From contig CALSRS010000003.1 in the NCBI GenBank assembly GCA_943788815.1, positions 344,647-408,646 on the forward strand: a DNA stretch of 64,000 nt, in the 5' to 3' direction. A model generated the notes under the pieces. The model made no database searches. It saw only the letters and a program-made list of their open reading frames with translations, and was not told where the DNA came from. Positions 55,806 to 63,815 of this stretch are shown here, in pieces. Position 1 is the stretch's first letter. Each line of letters opens with the position of its first letter. Source of the DNA: an uncultured Gammaproteobacteria bacterium (lineage in GTDB: Bacteria; Pseudomonadota; Gammaproteobacteria; Eutrophobiales; Eutrophobiaceae). A program made the position numbers and the translations under genes.

Positions 55806-56400
55806 TTTTGAGCCAACATACTTACTATCTTTGTCGGACGAAGATTTAGGTATTCATTTATGGGCGTGGTGGATAGGTTATCAAGCTGAAAAGAAAGGAG
55901 TCGCTAACCCAGGCAGAGACTTTGTTGAGTCTCTCCGAATTGGCACATTAAAAGCTGATACAAAAAAACTTAGCCGCATCCCTATTGAGAAATCCCTTAA
56001 GTGCGTTGCCGAAAATAATCCTGCAGGCGCAGGAGAAATATTTAGGCAGGTTTTGCTTGATAGCAACATTAAGAAGAGTCACAGTCCTTTAGTTAGAAAA
56101 GCGGCTGAACATATGTTAGTACAGTCAAAAAAAGCGAAATTACCAAGGACTAAGCCCCTTGATAACGGAGAGACGATTGACTGCGTAATAAAGCGTCTTT
56201 GGAAAGAACATCCCAATTATAAAGCTAAGGAGTTATGGTCTATTTTTACTGGCGAGATGACTAATATTTGCGGTGTTGATGCTAGGGTTTTGGATGGTCG
56301 CTGGCTTGATTATGTGGATTTTGAAGGAAAAGATAGAACAATCGCTTTTGGTACTTTTAGTAATAAATTGACGACTATGAAAAATAAAAATAATTCATAA
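55798..56400 (+). CDS. Hypothetical protein coupled to the integrase
   Basis: 200 residues, cytoplasmic, not recognised. It starts inside the integrase stop region (ATG at 55798, eight bases overlap), so the two are coupled. Two parts are apparent: an N-terminal half (LSDEDLGIHLWAWWIGYQAEKKG) and a C-terminal half (IDCVIKRLWKEHPNYKAKELW) that may bind DNA or protein. A longer reading from 55774 is less likely. Confidence 0.7.
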   Translation: MVDFEPTYLLSLSDEDLGIHLWAWWIGYQAEKKGVANPGRDFVESLRIGTLKADTKKLSRIPIEKSLKCVAENNPAGAGEIFRQVLLDSNIKKSHSPLVRKAAEHMLVQSKKAKLPRTKPLDNGETIDCVIKRLWKEHPNYKAKELWSIFTGEMTNICGVDARVLDGRWLDYVDFEGKDRTIAFGTFSNKLTTMKNKNNS

Positions 56401-56466
56401 TAGCCGGGCTATTGTGAAAGCCTGACTAGATTGATCCTGTCCAAATAAATACAGGAGAAATCGATA

Positions 56467-56697
56467 ATGTACGTTTTACCATCAGAAGGCTTTGTTAGAG
56501 AGAAGCAGTTAATTGGCGATAAAAAAAATGGGATACCCGGCATACTCCCATTCGGTCACACTACGCTGTGGAATAATGTAAAGTCTGGAAGTTTCCCCAA
56601 GCCTATCAAACTAGCAGAAAGAATCACTGCTTGGCATGTTGATGTTATTAGGGCTTACATAGAAAAAAACGCATCTCAAACGAATGCGAAGTCATGA
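56467..56697 (+). CDS. AlpA-family excisionase/regulator
   Basis: 76 residues with a MerR-like winged helix of the AlpA type: FVREKQLIG.....ILPFGHTTLWNNVKSGSFPKPIKLAERITAWHVDVIRAYIE. AlpA proteins turn on excision of P4-like elements. GGAG seven bases upstream of ATG. It overlaps the next gene by four bases. Confidence 0.88.
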   Translation: MYVLPSEGFVREKQLIGDKKNGIPGILPFGHTTLWNNVKSGSFPKPIKLAERITAWHVDVIRAYIEKNASQTNAKS

Positions 56698-56927
56698 GCC
56701 TTCGTGCAGCAGTGAATGACCACTGTAAATCCTGCACCTACGATAATTTAGCTCCCGGCACCTGGAAACAGCAAGTCACCCTCTGTAGTGCCAATGAGTG
56801 CGCTTTATACGAAGTGAGACCGAAAACTACCTATGCTATTCCCGAATCAGTTTTGTCTTACTACGGAGTCAAATCTGCATCGTTTCAGCCTCAGAATGAA
56901 AGCTCAATGGAGAACAAGGGTGAATGA
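56694..56927 (+). CDS. Cysteine-rich small element protein
   Basis: 77 residues with a putative zinc site: AVNDHCKSCTYDNLAPGTWKQQ then VTLCSANECALYEVRP. Proteins of this pattern are common in phages and integrative elements next to AlpA genes; function unknown. ATGA overlap with the AlpA gene. Confidence 0.78.
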   Translation: MSLRAAVNDHCKSCTYDNLAPGTWKQQVTLCSANECALYEVRPKTTYAIPESVLSYYGVKSASFQPQNESSMENKGE

Positions 56928-57423
56928 TTTAGTAAAAGTCGAAACACTTTCTTCAAAGCAAGAAGAAAACCTCAGTCAGTCTGTAATTGCGTCTTTTCCA
57001 AACCAATATGTGACTGTTGTTGGACGGCAGTGGCCACTAATACCAGAGGGCATATATCAAGCGGGTTATGTTAAACATGATTTTCAACCTGCGTTTGGAG
57101 TGCCTCGTGTATTCGTGCATTTTAAAATATTAGATATGGGGGAGTGGTTCGAGACAGTTCTATATCGCACATATAGGCTGGAATCACTCAAAAACCCCGG
57201 ACGTAAAAATTCTGCTTTTAGAGTAGGCAGACGGTCTGATTTTGTACATGAAATGGCATTGGTGACAAACAGGAGAGTTGACCGAATACGGCCAAATGAT
57301 TTCGAGGGGTTGTTGTTGAAGGCAAAGGTGGCAACAGTTACCGAAGATTATAAACAGCGTCATATGCCTAAACCACTCCAATATTCTGTCATCAGGGAAA
57401 TCATAGGAAAGGTAGACCTATGA
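56920..57423 (+). CDS. Hypothetical element protein
   Basis: 167 residues, basic, cytoplasmic, not recognised. I take the GTG at 56920, which has GGAG seven bases upstream and overlaps the previous gene by eight bases, in place of the track's start within that gene. The protein is rich in beta-type segments (YVTVVGRQWPLIPEGIYQAGY, VPRVFVHFKIL). Similar unnamed proteins sit at this place in related elements. Confidence 0.65.
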   Translation: MNDLVKVETLSSKQEENLSQSVIASFPNQYVTVVGRQWPLIPEGIYQAGYVKHDFQPAFGVPRVFVHFKILDMGEWFETVLYRTYRLESLKNPGRKNSAFRVGRRSDFVHEMALVTNRRVDRIRPNDFEGLLLKAKVATVTEDYKQRHMPKPLQYSVIREIIGKVDL

Positions 57424-57700
57424 CCTTTTACCTATTACCTGTTACCTATTACCCAGTACCTGCAACCATATACCCGCATCGTCATACCCTTATGATGCCG
57501 ATAACTAATAACAGCAATGCTTTCAGAGGCGTAAAAAAACGGCCTTGGCAGATTTCACGAGTTCGTGGTCTTGGTTTTTTGCGGAGCCACAACACCCAAC
57601 TGCAATACCGCACCGGGGAGTTCACGCTCCCCGGCCAAGTCATTCGTCGATTTACGTCATCAGTATATAACCTCCTGATATTAACAGTGGAAAATCAGAC
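57424..57700. other. Non-coding-looking stretch with 7-nt repeat and hairpin
   Basis: 277 bases between two element genes. A reading frame (57420-57704) is open but its protein looks non-native (LPVTYYPVPATIYP...), so I do not call it a gene. The stretch begins with five copies of a 7-base unit TTACCTR (57428-57462) and contains a strong hairpin CCGGGGAG / CTCCCCGG (57613-57634, loop TTCACG). It may be a control or packaging-type region or an RNA gene. Confidence 0.5.
57428..57462 (+). repeat. Five-copy 7-nt tandem repeat
   Basis: Units TTACCTA, TTACCTG, TTACCTA, TTACCCA, GTACCTG follow each other without spacing, right after the stop of the preceding gene. Iterons or regulator-binding sites have this form. 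Confidence 0.7.
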
Positions 57701-58111
57701 ATGAAGAAAGACACCAAATTTAAACCAGGCCAATCAGGCAACCCTGAAGGTCGTCCCAAAGGCTCAAAAGACCGTCGTACCAGTTATAGGGCTTTACTTG
57801 AACCCCATGCAGAGGATTTGATTAATAAAGCTGTCACCATGGCAAAAGAGGGTGATACGACTATGCTAAGGCTATGTATCGATAGAATTGTCTCTCCGTA
57901 TCGGGCTATAGATCCTCTTGTAATACTGGATGACCTTTCTGGCAACCTGACCGAGAAGGGCGAGAAAATTATAGAGGCGATGGGGGATGGTAAAATCACC
58001 CCCTCTGACACATCTAACATGTTAACCGCATTAGCGTCGCAGGCCCGAATTACTGAAATTGACGAGCTTGAAAAACGTATTGGTCGTTTGGAGAAGCAAG
58101 GTGTCAGTTAG
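57701..58111 (+). CDS. DUF5681 domain protein
   Basis: 136 residues. The N-terminal FKPGQSGNPEGRPKGSKDRR is the DUF5681 signature, found in phages and mobile elements, sometimes near terminase or transposase genes. The C-terminus is a coiled coil (ARITEIDELEKRIGRLEKQG). Function unknown. The next gene overlaps its end by 11 bases. Confidence 0.85.
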   Translation: MKKDTKFKPGQSGNPEGRPKGSKDRRTSYRALLEPHAEDLINKAVTMAKEGDTTMLRLCIDRIVSPYRAIDPLVILDDLSGNLTEKGEKIIEAMGDGKITPSDTSNMLTALASQARITEIDELEKRIGRLEKQGVS

Positions 58112-58316
58112 AAGCCGACTGGCAAAGCTTGAAAAGTCTACAGGCGTAAACGAGCTTAAATATATCAGTATCGCTCTTTGGAATGGAGATGAGGATGAAG
58201 AAACTGCCATTCAAGCAAAACTACAAGAGGAGGGTGTTAGCAGAGAGGAGTGTAAAATTCAAATCTACAGAATTTGCTTAGTTGATCCTGATGGAACTAG
58301 GCAAAATGTTGAATAA
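58101..58316 (+). CDS. Small hypothetical element protein
   Basis: 71 residues, GTG start with GGAG seven bases upstream, overlapping the DUF5681 gene. SVRSRLAKLEKSTG begins a short coiled coil and the rest is acidic (WNGDEDEETAIQAKLQEEGVS). Such proteins often follow DUF5681 genes. Confidence 0.65.
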   Translation: MSVRSRLAKLEKSTGVNELKYISIALWNGDEDEETAIQAKLQEEGVSREECKIQIYRICLVDPDGTRQNVE

Positions 58317-58396
58317 GAATTTAAAGTATTAGGGATGTGGTTGATACGATGGATGAGATTGAGAATAAATAGATACTGCTATCCTTGGGAATCCGC

Positions 58397-58480
58397 ATGA
58401 GGGCTGAAAGAAAGGCTGGGGAAATACTGGCTCAAATGTGTCTCATATGCTTTGACGGGATACAGAAATTTATTTTTTAA
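58397..58480 (+). pseudogene. Remnant of ParB/MT-A70-associated protein
   Basis: A 27-codon fragment beginning MRAERKAGEILAQM, the conserved central motif of the ParB-like/methylase proteins of such elements, and then running into unrelated sequence. It matches the motif RMRAERKWGQMYAEAEK of the larger remnant at 59-60 kb, so a second copy once existed here. Confidence 0.5.
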
Positions 58481-58519
58481 CGATATTTTGTTAATGGGTA
58501 GCTTTAACAGTAAACTCTA

Positions 58520-59033
58520 TTAAGCAGGAGGAGATTCAGAGACAAATTTAAATTCTATATGTTTTGTATTTAAAAGAACAAACCATAGCCAACTAATGTA
58601 TACGGCGAGTCCACCAGTAACAACTGTTGGGATAAGGTCTATAAAGTAAAAACCCGTTAGTTTACCTATTAACCTATCAAGAACCATTAAAAACAAACCG
58701 GAAAGATAGACGCGCCAAACAAAGCTAATAGACACTGAAGTTAAGCTACGATTGACGAGCATACGCTTACCTTCATACTCGGCCTTTAATAGTAATTTTA
58801 AAAGTGAAATAGGATGCGAAAAGAGATGTTGGTATGCTGGCAACATAAGCAAATTTAAAATACTCAAGGTCATTAAAATTGCTAAATGGAAAGTCAAGTA
58901 TATCGAGCAGTAAAAAAGAAAAGCCGAAGATAGCGACATTTATAAGCAAACAAAGGAGCATAAATCGCCACATGACTCTGAATGAATAATTTATTGCGAT
59001 ATCAATGTTTTCTTCAATATATTTTTGATCCAT
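58520..59033 (-). pseudogene. Four-helix membrane protein split by a frameshift
   Basis: Two adjoining frames make one coherent protein of about 170 residues: MDQKYIEENIDIAINYSF...FTFKITIK, then in the next frame AEYEGKRMLVNRSLTSVS...FVSESPPA. One base too many near 58783 (AAAGGCC on the coding strand) breaks it. About four hydrophobic helices are seen. Not recognised. In elements such genes can be superinfection or defence proteins, but nothing proves this here. Confidence 0.6.
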
Positions 59034-59052
59034 AATAACAGAATACCTAAAA

Positions 59053-59262
59053 CTAAAGGGAATTAAAAGAATCTTTACCATTGGGTAGTAGATCGTTGAT
59101 TTGACGAATTTGATGGTCAGTAAACTTACGAGCCTCTTGTAAAGGTTTGTATACCAGACCACTTTGGGCGGTTCTGACGAATGAGAATAGCTTTGATACT
59201 TCAGACGCCTGTACCTTAGTTAACTGAAATCCGAATGTTCCCAATGATAGGCTTTCCCTCAC
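59053..59262 (-). CDS. Small hypothetical protein or fragment
   Basis: A 69-residue frame (FGFQLTKVQASEVSKLFSFVRTAQSG...). A frame beginning at 59350 (MDYSQVFTNGTKAQFNRLQ...) flows into it if one base is changed near 59255, giving about 98 residues. The upstream part overlaps the tail of the methylase remnant, so it cannot be certain which reading is real. Confidence 0.35.
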   Translation of the reverse strand: MRESLSLGTFGFQLTKVQASEVSKLFSFVRTAQSGLVYKPLQEARKFTDHQIRQINDLLPNGKDSFNSL

Positions 59263-59309
59263 GTAAAACTACTAGAAGCTCAGATTGAATTGCCTGTAAC
59301 CTATTAAAT

Positions 59310-60366
59310 TGAGCCTTAGTGCCATTGGTAAAAACTTGTGAGTAGTCCATAAAAATATATGAGAGTCATCACCCAAAAGGCAGGTCAAGTCTAGCTAACT
59401 CATCTTCTGTCATAGTAGGGTAATCAAAACCTATTTGATTTGGTCTTGCGTCCCTTTCTATTTTTTCCATAGGCCAAGGCGGGTCAATGACCAGTACGTT
59501 ATACTTCCCCTCTGGCAAAGGCGGGGCTTCTTTAGGCTCAACCTTGTCGCTTTCACGGATAAGCCTTGTTGTTACCCTTTCGTTTTCCAGTTGTACCCTG
59601 TCACGCCATTCGCCCACTAATTCTTCATATTTGCCGTCAGGTATAGTCCCTATTTTCTGCGCTTTGCTGGAAAACCGCTTGTCTACGCCCATGTCTTTCA
59701 GGGTTGGTGGGGACTCGGTAACTTTCTGTAACCGAGTTCTTTGGGCATCGCCGCCTGTGGCCTTCTCAGCTTCAGCATACATTTGCCCCCATTTCCTTTC
59801 AGCCCTCATGCGTACCTCAGCGAAGTCAATTTCACCCTGTTTGTTTTTGGCTTGTCGTGCGTATTCTTTTAGAGCCAGCGCTTTGTCGGCAATATCCTTA
59901 ACCTCGTCCAGTGACTTGGCTTCTTTTTTGCCTATGCCAGACTTCTGTTTAGCGGCTTTAAGGTTCTTGCTTTCGCCTGTTGTTACTTTGGCTAGTAATT
60001 CGTCCTGTTGGTCAGTAGTAAGATCAACCACCACCACCGCGTCAGATACCGCTACCTTGCCAGACTCAACTGCCGCGACTAATTCTGGCGATCCCTTTTC
60101 TTTTACCTGTTTGGCTGTTTTTACCGACTTCTCTGAAACATTCAGTTTATTGGCGGCTTCCTCTGGTGCTAACTTCAAGTGGTAAATTTACCCTTTGATC
60201 TGTTCCTGTCCCAGCAGCGCATATTAGCAATATTCGCTGCCACCATAGCCCTCTGGCTTTCGTTCAAATGCCTTCGGTGCAGGTTGAGATCAAGCACAAA
60301 CTGTAGGGGATCGTCCGTCTCAATGGTGACAGTGTAGGTAATACTGTGATAGATATGAAAGCCCAT
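59310..60366 (-). pseudogene. ParB-like / MT-A70 adenine methylase, decayed
   Basis: Reads in three frames. N-terminal part (60175-60366): DPLQFVLDLNLHRRHLNESQRAMVAANIANM, the ParB-like region, 5' truncated. A missing base near 60178 leads to the second frame (LKLAPEEAANKLNVSEKSVKTAKQV...), which contains RMRAERKWGQMYAEAEK and the MT-A70 signature VLVIDPPWPMEKIERD. An extra G near 59372 ends it at LDLPFG; the other frame continues GDDSHIFLWTTHKFLPMALRL and is then lost. Family members act as DNA N6-adenine methylases. As written it cannot be functional. Confidence 0.78.
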
Positions 60367-60438
60367 CTACGGATGGTGTTATACTCATCTTGCAGGGAGG
60401 TAAGTTAGGGTGTGATTTAAAGCAAAATTGTTAAATAC

Positions 60439-60833
60439 ATGAATACTAATATACTAAATATTACTGCAATCCTTATCCTTTGCCCTGGAATTTGTACGGG
60501 AGAGCAAACGACATTCGAGGCAACATTGGCAGGCAAAGAGTGTCAGGAATCTTCAAGCCAATTACTTTCCTGTCAATACAAAGTTGGCAGTGATTTGCTC
60601 ATAAGCATAGATGGTATTGGTGGTCTCGGTACTAGGCATTTCATTTCTGAAATCAGATTCCTACGGAGATTTTTATGCAGTTTACGGGGTCATGCACGGC
60701 TGCGTTATAGTTAAGCTCAGGTCGCAAACGATACGAGAATAATTTTTATGATAATTTTCTTGATTATGCGTTCATATCGCCTAAGAACGGTAAGGTTTAT
60801 GAGAGTTGGATGTCTTGTCAGGATGGATTTTAA
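60439..60833 (+). pseudogene. Small secreted protein, two frameshifts
   Basis: Signal peptide (ILNITAILILCPGICTG) and a first frame to HFISEIR; after one extra base near 60658 a second frame reads YGDFYAVYGVMHGCVIVKL, and after another near 60740 a third reads NFYDNFLDYAFISPKNGKVYESWMSCQDG before the stop. Put together it is a 130-residue secreted protein with cysteines. I recognise the style from other elements but not a function. Confidence 0.6.
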
Positions 60834-60853
60834 ATATTTAATTTAGCAATATT

Positions 60854-61102
60854 TTATTTATGGTCATTCCAGCCTCCCTTTAATATTGGATTGCCATATT
60901 GGTCCTTTCGTATTGTGCTTTCTCTTTGATCATATAACTCTTTAAGCTGATTTCGTTGTTGAATGTTTATATCAGAAATTCTGGTTAATAAATCCTCTAT
61001 GCGTCCGCATCGCTTTTCCAATAATACTGAAATACCACCACGTGAAACCCAAATAAAGCACTATAAAAACCTCAAATTTTGTCAGACTGTCCAAAATTCC
61101 AT
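60854..61102 (-). pseudogene. Small one-helix protein, probable frameshifts
   Basis: Starts MEFWTV; then, in a shifted frame, TKFEVFIVLYLGFTWWYFS (a membrane helix); then, shifted again near 61022, LLEKRCGRIEDLLTRISDINIQQRNQLKELYD and a tail ending GGWNDHK. The last part has a good coiled-coil pattern. About 80 residues if two single-base shifts are repaired. Speculative but the three pieces fit well. Confidence 0.42.
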
Positions 61103-61139
61103 TACCCCCCCTTCTTCAGTAGTTACTTTATGGTGGCTT

Positions 61140-61528
61140 CTAGTTAGTCGGTGCTGTCCTGGTACGGTTAGGGTATAGCTCAGCGGTTAAGGCATTCATT
61201 GCGTAAGCCAGGTTATCCAATGGGTTATCACGGCAATAGTTGTCAAGCCAGAGGTAAATGCTTTGAAAGTCTGTGTTGACTACTATGTCGTAGGTGTCGG
61301 AGTTATGAAGTTATAGTGGGTAATGTAGCCAGACATCCACGTTATGATGTGCGAGAGTTTGCCTCCAATATTGTCTAGTGTCATTTGCTGTCTAGCGACG
61401 ACCCAACCGCCACATGATGGCGAATAATCGGCATACGCACCAGTATTCTCGTCAGACGAATACCCAGGCACACTAAACACCAGCAGGGACACCAAGACAG
61501 CCGTTTTTATTTTCGTAAACATACCCAC
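61140..61528 (-). pseudogene. Small secreted protein, one frameshift
   Basis: Signal peptide (ends PGYSSD), then CGGWVVARQQ and WMSGYITHYNFITP; after one base shift near 61293 the frame continues TYDIVVNTDFQSIYLWLDNYC and LDNLAYAMNALTAEL to the stop. About 128 residues. The pattern CGxW...GY.T.YN...WLDNYC...PLD is that of a family of small periplasmic proteins (HdeA/Rap1a-like in style) that I know from integrated elements; no function is established. Confidence 0.65.
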
Positions 61529-61552
61529 CCCCCTTTTTATTAAAAATACAGG

Positions 61553-61741
61553 CTAGTAACGTTCCCACCAACTTTCTTTTTCCCTCAATTCTTCCGCGGT
61601 AGGCGGATCTCCTTGTAGTATCCTAGAAATTATCCAAGCATTTTCATTTATCATGCTGAGTAATCTAACCATCTTCATATATCCTCCAATAAGGAAAATG
61701 GTAATTATATGAAGTAGCGTTTGTGTATCAAATATTTCCAT
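61553..61741 (-). CDS. Small membrane protein
   Basis: 62 residues: one hydrophobic segment (LLHIITIFLIGGYMKMVRLL) and a charged tail ending EKESWWERY. The start has a good ribosome site, AAGGGGTGAGCT, directly upstream. Not recognised. Same strand as the small secreted protein 24 bases downstream. Confidence 0.6.
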   Translation of the reverse strand: MEIFDTQTLLHIITIFLIGGYMKMVRLLSMINENAWIISRILQGDPPTAEELREKESWWERY

Positions 61742-61863
61742 AGCTCACCCCTTTATTATTGTTATTTATCACTAATAATATATTACAAACCAGGACGTTT
61801 TTGTTATATGACATTAATTAAACCTACCTCAAACGAGTGATATTCAGGCTTTAATTAGAAGTT

Positions 61864-61904
61864 ATGATTGACCCTCGTCAATATCTGACAACAAGGTATG
61901 CCCA
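61864..61904 (+). repeat. Repeated intergenic module, copy 1
   Basis: TATGATTGACCCTCGTCAATATCTGACAACAAGGTATGCCC is closely repeated at 63291-63330 (TATGATTAAACCG...). Each copy lies in the gap after small element genes and before a T-rich hairpin. Possibly mobile-cassette flank or regulatory module. Confidence 0.55.
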
Positions 61905-61929
61905 GGTAATACCCGGACAGATATGGCCG

Positions 61930-61958
61930 CCTCCAGAAATGGGGGCGTTTTTTTTAAA
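61930..61958 (+). terminator. Terminator in small-gene cassette
   Basis: Stem GCCTCC / GGGGGC (with a G-U pair) around AGAAAT, followed by eight T. Directly downstream is TAGGGCTATACT, which resembles a promoter for the next gene. Confidence 0.6.
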
Positions 61959-62082
61959 ATCTAAATCTTGTAGGGCTATACTTACTAAAAAAAAAATTAA
62001 TAAAAACCTATATATTAAAAATAAACGCATTTGATATTTTTGGTATATATAGCTAGAGAACCATCCATTCAGGAGATTTGCT

Positions 62083-62323
62083 ATGATTCGTTTTTTACTC
62101 TTACCTTTTTTGGTTGTTTTACTAAACGGATGTGGCAACTCTATAGAAGCGGACGTTGAAGATGTCTGGCTTGAGCAGTTAAGTACCCTTGGTACGGAAT
62201 GGGACAAAGTCGCACTCGTATTTTGGATATTCTGGCCAAAATAATTATGAAGCTTGTTTAATAATAAAAGATGAGCTGGAAGAAGCATGGAGAAATAAGC
62301 TCAGATGTGTCCCGGCCAATTAA
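62083..62323 (+). pseudogene. Small lipoprotein, one frameshift
   Basis: Lipoprotein signal MIRFLLLPFLVVLLNGCGN with lipobox LNGC. The first frame stops at 62244 after KVALVFWIFWPK; with one T removed near 62221 it continues GYSGQNNYEACLIIKDELEEAWRNKLRCVPAN to 62323. The joined protein has about 79 residues. AGGAG lies seven bases upstream of ATG. Too short to be found as two pieces by most callers. Confidence 0.62.
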
Positions 62324-62392
62324 ATTAACATACTGCCAAACAAATTAATTATTTTCCGTACAGATATGGCCGCTTTCGTTTTTGTTGTGGGC

Positions 62393-62398
62393 TATACT
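62393..62398 (+). promoter_or_regulatory. Promoter-like -10 (TATACT) in repeated module
   Basis: GTGGGCTATACTAAA upstream of the secreted protein gene at 62430. The same GGGCTATACT lies upstream of the lipoprotein gene (about 61977-61986). Both are preceded by ACAGATATGGCCGC (61917 and 62361) and a T-rich stretch, so the whole terminator-promoter block was copied. Confidence 0.5.
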
Positions 62399-62429
62399 AA
62401 ATATAAGTTTAGGCATAAAGAACACGCTA

Positions 62430-62870
62430 ATGAAAATGCACCTCAGTATAGTTATGTTTTTTGCTCTCTCACCTGCGATATGCAAGGCATCATGGGACGT
62501 TTTCGATTGTAAGGTCCTTTCCGTTAATGAACTATTGCCCACGGATACATTAATATCAGATATAAAACTTCAAAGAGAACTAATAGGTAGTACATTTTCG
62601 GTTGAACGGAAGTCTGGAGAGATACGTGGGAACTATTTCATCAATAATCGAGCTAGTAAATCAATTCGAGTAATCAATGAATCAGAAACTTTCTCATACT
62701 ACGTAATTTCTGAAAGTCATGAGCCTTTTGTAATGGTTAGCTATCTTTATATTGCAAATGAAAGAGAAGGGGCGGCAGTCTCCACACATAGGAATGGTGG
62801 TCTGCATCATCTACAGGAGGTGATCAAGGGTGGGTTTGGTGGTGTTCCTGATAAGGGGATAATTGGATGA
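62430..62870 (+). CDS. Small secreted protein
   Basis: 146 residues with signal peptide MKMHLSIVMFFALSPAICKA. The mature part is beta-rich (FDCKVLSVNELLP, ISDIKLQRELIGSTFSVERKSGEIRG, YYVISESHEPFVMVSYLYI). Not recognised. I take the ATG at 62430; an upstream TTG is the reading in the raw frame but gives no signal peptide. Its stop overlaps the next gene by four bases, so the two are coupled. Confidence 0.65.
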   Translation: MKMHLSIVMFFALSPAICKASWDVFDCKVLSVNELLPTDTLISDIKLQRELIGSTFSVERKSGEIRGNYFINNRASKSIRVINESETFSYYVISESHEPFVMVSYLYIANEREGAAVSTHRNGGLHHLQEVIKGGFGGVPDKGIIG

Positions 62871-63265
62871 AACGATTTTTGAAGTATCTAGGATTGGTCA
62901 TCGCAGTAGTGGGTGGTAATTTCTATATCGTCTTAAATCATTCAATTGCAGATGAAACCCAGATTGTTTGTAAGGGGAATTTCTACAGCGATGGTAAGGC
63001 GTTGGATGAGGAAGAAATTTACTTCAAGGTTCTAAAATACCGTTGGTGGACTTATCTCTGGGGTGACAGCGATGGTGCTGTATATGTCGAAAGGAACGGA
63101 ATGCTCGACGTCATCCACGACATTGAAATTCTTGCGAATTGGGGAGATGTTGTGTTTGATAAATTGGGTGGTACGAAGAGAGGACGTTACTCCGCGATGA
63201 GTAGAACAATGCGTTATGTTTCTGGGGGACGCTTATTTGAAGGAAAATGTGTGGATAGGAAATAG
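62867..63265 (+). CDS. Small secreted or anchored protein
   Basis: 132 residues, N-terminal hydrophobic segment (LKYLGLVIAVVGGNFYIVL), then a mature region with CKGNFYSDGKALDEEE and a C-terminal GGRLFEGKCVDRK; two cysteines could pair. Coupled to the preceding gene by ATGA. Not recognised; both genes look like a secreted pair. Confidence 0.65.
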   Translation: MKRFLKYLGLVIAVVGGNFYIVLNHSIADETQIVCKGNFYSDGKALDEEEIYFKVLKYRWWTYLWGDSDGAVYVERNGMLDVIHDIEILANWGDVVFDKLGGTKRGRYSAMSRTMRYVSGGRLFEGKCVDRK

Positions 63266-63290
63266 GGGATTCTTTTTCTTAATACCAGAG

Positions 63291-63330
63291 CTATGATTAA
63301 ACCGTTAATATCTGATAACAAGGTATGCCT
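63291..63330 (+). repeat. Repeated intergenic module, copy 2
   Basis: Second copy of the element at 61864-61904, sharing TATGATT and AATATCTGAYAACAAGGTATGCC. A hairpin with T-run (GCAG...CTGC TTTTTT, about 63336-63357) follows. Confidence 0.55.
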
Positions 63331-63353
63331 CTAGGCAGTTGCCAGCTGCTTTT

Positions 63354-63798
63354 TTATTGTGTTTCTGATATCCTGCGATTAATGATATTCAATAGTTCTA
63401 TAGGGAGATTATTCATTGCATCTTGACACGGGAAGCTGTGCTTATTCATGAGTATAGAGAAGTTCGCGTTATCGTTATTTATTTCACGCTTCATCAGTTT
63501 TAAGTACATTTCTATTCTGGAGTGCGTTACATTAATAGCCATATCTTGCTCCCTATTTTCAGACGCCAGAAGCAAAGAATAGAACATAGCGTTATCTGAG
63601 ACTTCGGAAAAACCCTCCGCGGCCGTAGTATCACCACCAGAGTTATTGACTGCGTGATATGCAAGAGTGAAGTAAGCGGAGCATTCAGCATAGTGGCCAG
63701 CAAGATTCTCTAATTCTGCCGCATTGGCGTGACCCATCACTAGGCATAGCAATCAGTATGGAGGGAAATTTCATACTTATTCTTATAGCCTTAACCAT
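63354..63798 (-). pseudogene. Small secreted protein, frameshift in signal peptide
   Basis: The mature part (AELENLAGHYAECSAYFTLAYHAV...) runs in one frame from 63752. Its signal peptide is split: ATG at 63798 (GAGG seven bases upstream) gives MVKAIRISMKFPSIL, and one base too many near 63752 then leads into LLCLVMGHANA, a perfect signal end. About 148 residues in all. Not recognised; ECSAYFTLA and a late cysteine (PCQDAM) may form a disulfide. Confidence 0.62.
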
Positions 63799-63815
63799 AA
63801 TGTACCCTCTTTTAA

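Noticed and set aside
57428..57462. Possible CRISPR array
   Set aside because: Repeat unit is only 7 bases with no spacers and no cas genes nearby; it is a short tandem repeat.
57420..57704. 94-codon frame as an element gene
   Set aside because: The start of the protein is made from the 7-base repeat and the rest includes a GC hairpin; no family features. Left as a non-coding-looking stretch, not with certainty.
59487..60185. 232-codon frame on the plus strand
   Set aside because: Antisense to the ParB/MT-A70 remnant, which shows DPPW and other family motifs on the minus strand. The plus frame is serine-rich low-complexity translation.
61878..62288. 136-codon minus-strand frame
   Set aside because: Overlaps the lipoprotein gene, a terminator and a promoter-like module on the other strand; composition is not protein-like.
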